DNA of 53,166 bases from an uncultured Anaerolineae bacterium (lineage in GTDB: Bacteria; Chloroflexota; Anaerolineae; Aggregatilineales; Phototrophicaceae). Below the pieces are notes generated by a model that had not been told where the DNA came from, ran no database searches, and worked only from the letters and a program-made list of their open reading frames with translations. The stretch's first letter is position 1, and each line of letters begins with the position of its first letter. The stretch covers positions 1 through 53,166 of the forward strand of contig CALAJK010000048.1 of the NCBI GenBank assembly GCA_937922795.1, written 5' to 3'. Below, piece after piece: positions 51,097-53,166 of this stretch. Made by a program: the position numbers and the translations under genes.

Positions 51097-52218
51097 ATGC
51101 GCGTCATCTTCTTCACCGAGACTTTCCTGCCCAAAATTGACGGCATCGTCACCGTGCTGTGCCTGCTGCTGGATCATCTGGCGGCGCGCGGCATCGCCGC
51201 CGCTGTGGTCGCCCCGCAGATGGGAGCGGAGCGTTACCGGCAGACGCCGGTGATCGGCGTGCCAGGCGTCCGGCTGCCGCTGTACCCGGAGCTGAAGGTT
51301 GGGCCGCCCACGCTGGCGACCTACCGCCAGGTGAAGGCTTTCCGGCCAGACGTCGCCCACCTCATCGGCCCGGCGCTCATCGGCGGGGTTGGGCTGCTGA
51401 TGGCGCGGCGGCTGGGCATCCCCACGGTGGCGTCTTTTCACCTCGACCTCAACCGGCTAGTGCATTACTTCGGGCTGGGGCTGATCGCGCCGTTCACCCG
51501 CTGGTTCACGCGGGTCACGTTCAACGCCGCCGACTATGCGCTGGCGCCGTCGCGGCAGGTGCAGCGCGAGCTGCTTGACCTGGGCGTGCGGCGGGTGGGG
51601 CTGTGGCGGCGCGGCGTAGATGTGGAGCGCTTCCACCCGCGCTACCGCGACGCCGCCATGCGCGACCGCCTGAGCGATGGCCACCCGGATGACCTGCTGC
51701 TGCTGTACGCCGGGCGGCTGTCCAAAGAGAAGCGGCTCGGCGACCTGCGGGCAGCGCTGGAACACCTGCCGGGGGCGCGGCTGGCGCTGGTGGGGGATGG
51801 GCCGGCGCGGGCGGCGCTGCAGGCGCACTTCGCCGGGCTGCCAGTCCACTTCGCCGGTTACTTGCAGGGCGAGGCGCTCAGCCGGGCTTACGCCAGCGCC
51901 GACCTGCTGGTGTTCCCCTCGGCCATGGAGACCTTCGGCCTGGTGGTGTTGGAGGCGATGGCTTCCGGGCTGCCGGTGGTCGCCTCGCGGGTGGGCGGGG
52001 TGACCGATGTGGTGCAGGAAGGCCATACCGGTTACACTTTCATGGCCGGCGATGCGGCCGGGCTGGTGGAAGCCGTGCGCCGCGCCGCCGATCGTGACCG
52101 GCTCGCGGCGATGGGGCGGGCGGCCCGCGCCTTCGCCGAGACGCAAACCTGGCCGGCGATGATGGATGAGGTGGTCGCGCTGTATGAGCAGCTGGTGGCG
52201 GCGCGCCGCTGGCGGTAA
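51097..52218 (+). CDS. GT4 glycosyltransferase (MgtA/SqdX/PimB-like)
   Basis: A 373-aa GT-B enzyme. RVIFFTETFLPKIDGIVTVL at the start is shared by glycolipid-forming GT4 enzymes such as MgtA and SqdX. The donor-binding half has LLLYAGRLSKEKRLGDL and the acidic VFPSAMETFGLVVLEAMASG, with the E-x7-E motif. The first half shows GVPGVRLPLYPELKVG. It probably transfers a sugar from a nucleotide donor to diacylglycerol or phosphatidylinositol-like lipid. The ATG at 51097 lacks a clear ribosome site; GTG at 51088 is possible. Confidence 0.85.
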   Translation: MRVIFFTETFLPKIDGIVTVLCLLLDHLAARGIAAAVVAPQMGAERYRQTPVIGVPGVRLPLYPELKVGPPTLATYRQVKAFRPDVAHLIGPALIGGVGLLMARRLGIPTVASFHLDLNRLVHYFGLGLIAPFTRWFTRVTFNAADYALAPSRQVQRELLDLGVRRVGLWRRGVDVERFHPRYRDAAMRDRLSDGHPDDLLLLYAGRLSKEKRLGDLRAALEHLPGARLALVGDGPARAALQAHFAGLPVHFAGYLQGEALSRAYASADLLVFPSAMETFGLVVLEAMASGLPVVASRVGGVTDVVQEGHTGYTFMAGDAAGLVEAVRRAADRDRLAAMGRAARAFAETQTWPAMMDEVVALYEQLVAARRWR

Positions 52219-52532
52219 CCGGCGGCGGGGGGAATGCATCTAAAAGACAGCGCGCAGTCGTATCAATAGACGCAGGTGTGGTGGACGCGCCCTGCTCTGA
52301 ACCGGGGATCCGTGAGATCGGTGCTATGAGGAGAGCCGACTGTGTCTGACGAAAGCGCGCTCATCGCCCGGCTGCAGCAACGCGATCCGGCAGCCGATCA
52401 AGCTGTCGGCGCAGCGCCACCAGGCGCTGTACGATCAACTCGCCCAGGTGTTGGCAGGACGCGCCGACGACTGCGATCCAGACGCCAGCCCGTCGTGACA
52501 CGCAGCCTGAGCCAACGGCGACGGCCAAAGGG
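52219..52532. other. Intergenic region with a degenerate reading frame
   Basis: No intact gene is supported in this 314-bp interval. It holds the short, frame-disrupted reading frame at 52342-52498 and no terminator that I can see after the GT4 gene. Confidence 0.5.
52342..52498 (+). pseudogene. Frame-disrupted small gene remnant
   Basis: A GTG at 52342 follows a good ribosome site (GAGGAGAG). It begins SDESALIARLQQRDPAA, which resembles the first residues of ECF sigma factors. After about 20 codons the frame turns to Ala/Arg/Pro shadow-like sequence. A plausible continuation, KLSAQRHQALYDQLAQVLAG, lies in the next frame, ending with TGA at 52496-52498. This suggests a one-base frameshift in a decaying gene. 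Only the start looks convincing, and the sigma-factor similarity is brief. Confidence 0.3.
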
Positions 52533-52862
52533 TTACCCGACCGGTTCGGGGACGGGAGCGCCGCGCATCGCCAGGCGCACCAGATAGCCCTGGCGGCGCA
52601 GATGCACGCCCGGAATCTGCGCGGCGATGCCCTGAATTGACGACTCCAGCAGCTCGGTGCGGTGGAAATTTTCCAGGTCGGCCTGGCTGCCCCAGAACTG
52701 AATCAACTGGGCGCAGTCCGGATCGTCAACCTGTTCCAAAAGATAGGCCGCCAAAAAACCGGGACGCTTGCGCACAACGGGCAGATAGCTGGTCTCGATC
52801 ACCCGTCTCAGCTCGCCGATCTTGTTCATCGGCACTTGGATCGTGGTCACCTGAGCGTACAT
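52533..52862 (-). CDS. ABM-type (antibiotic biosynthesis monooxygenase-like) small protein
   Basis: A 109-aa ferredoxin-like fold protein. The N-terminal strand YAQVTTIQVPMNKIGELRRVI, then RPGFLAAYLLEQVDDPD and QFWGSQADLENFHRTE, fits ABM-domain proteins, in which a strand-helix-strand unit dimerises. Such proteins act as quinone or heme monooxygenases or have no known activity. AAGGAG lies eight bases before the ATG. Catalytic Asn and Trp residues of IsdG-type heme enzymes are not clearly present, so heme degradation is unlikely. Confidence 0.75.
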   Translation of the reverse strand: MYAQVTTIQVPMNKIGELRRVIETSYLPVVRKRPGFLAAYLLEQVDDPDCAQLIQFWGSQADLENFHRTELLESSIQGIAAQIPGVHLRRQGYLVRLAMRGAPVPEPVG

Positions 52863-52914
52863 TGTTCAAGCTCCTTGTGACTAACTTCCCGACAAAATCT
52901 TTGTAAGATCCGTT

Positions 52915-52942
52915 AATAAAACTTGATTCAGTATTGGGTCAA
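52915..52942 (-). promoter_or_regulatory. Candidate promoter for the ABM-domain gene
   Basis: On the minus strand TTGACC (52937-52942) and TTTATT (52915-52920) are spaced by 16 bp. Leader to the ATG at 52862 would be about 46 bases. The surrounding 200 bp is AT-rich and contains the half-site ATTCACAAT near 52949-52957. Confidence 0.4.
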
Positions 52943-53129
52943 CTTTTATTCACAATTATACAAGATAACAGTTCACATTTCGTATCTAAATCCTTCTGCG
53001 ATTCTGCACAAATCCCTGTACTTTAGCTAGCCACCGGACACTGAACAGATGAGCGAGAGGAATGGGTAGGAAAGCCAGCGATTTTCCAGTAAGGTTGAGT
53101 TGCGAAACGAAACCAACCTGGAGAAGCAC

Positions 53130-53166
53130 ATGCGATCTGTCGCCATTCCTCACCTGTATAGTAGCT
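53130..53166 (+). CDS. Possible start of a gene truncated by the window edge
   Basis: ATG at 53130 follows GGAG with a six-base gap and opens 12 codons (RSVAIPHLYSS). The frame runs to the window end, too short to identify. The AT-rich region 52863-53129 probably holds its promoter. Confidence 0.3.
   Translation, partial: MRSVAIPHLYSS

Overview
This 53-kb window is GC-rich, densely coded chromosomal DNA. I find no tRNA, rRNA, CRISPR array, transposase or phage gene. Gene content suggests a Chloroflexota bacterium, probably class Anaerolineae. The clues are many single-membrane-type lipoproteins with Thr/Pro linkers, an N-terminal Ser/Thr kinase joined to an extracellular sugar-binding-like domain, SdrD-like and LysM surface proteins, a DUF2723 membrane protein beside a PTPS-related one, tandem V4R domains, FAS1/DUF4397 proteins and an LprG-like lipoprotein with an MFS pump. 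This taxonomic call is inference; no marker gene is present.

Layout. 1-9.9 kb: the N-terminus of a cyclic-nucleotide-binding regulator, two divergent lipoproteins (one an M14 peptidase), a P-loop kinase-like protein, an LprG-like lipoprotein overlapping a 14-TM MFS gene, a lipoprotein with fructose-1,6-bisphosphatase, then a LysM/SdrD surface-protein pair behind a near-consensus promoter. 9.9-20.4 kb: a receptor-like kinase, DUF427, a DtxR/MntR-type regulator, an operon nadK / zinc-ribbon membrane protein / recN / C-S lyase, and a CtpE-like P-type ATPase. 20.6-30 kb: an L,D-transpeptidase, an AT-rich intergenic region with a likely structured small RNA or attenuator, an S9 peptidase, a fasciclin protein, an M19 dipeptidase and an M17 aminopeptidase. 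30-38 kb: a three-gene minus-strand block with two large glycosyltransferase-like membrane proteins, a peroxiredoxin/TPR pair, a TPR-TIR protein and a WbuC cupin. 38-46 kb: GTP-dependent PEP carboxykinase behind a perfect CRP-type palindrome, a HEAT/TM protein, a GT2 / SMR / FAD-oxidoreductase operon and a GntR regulator with a small companion. 46-53 kb: an aldo/keto reductase, a tandem V4R protein, L-lactate dehydrogenase, a six-TM protein, a methyltransferase divergent from a GT4 glycosyltransferase, a degenerate small reading frame and an ABM-domain protein.

How it fits together. Most genes serve the cell envelope (lipoproteins, peptidoglycan cross-linking, glycosyl transfer, lipid export), peptide scavenging (M14, S9, M19, M17) and central carbon flow (fbp, pckG, ldh). 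The strongest leads for new biology are the LprG-like/MFS pair, the two-hairpin RNA at 22.70-22.80 kb, the CRP-type site at pckG, the kinase with a sugar-binding-like sensor, and the TPR-TIR protein. All functional calls rest on motifs read by eye; no database search was run.
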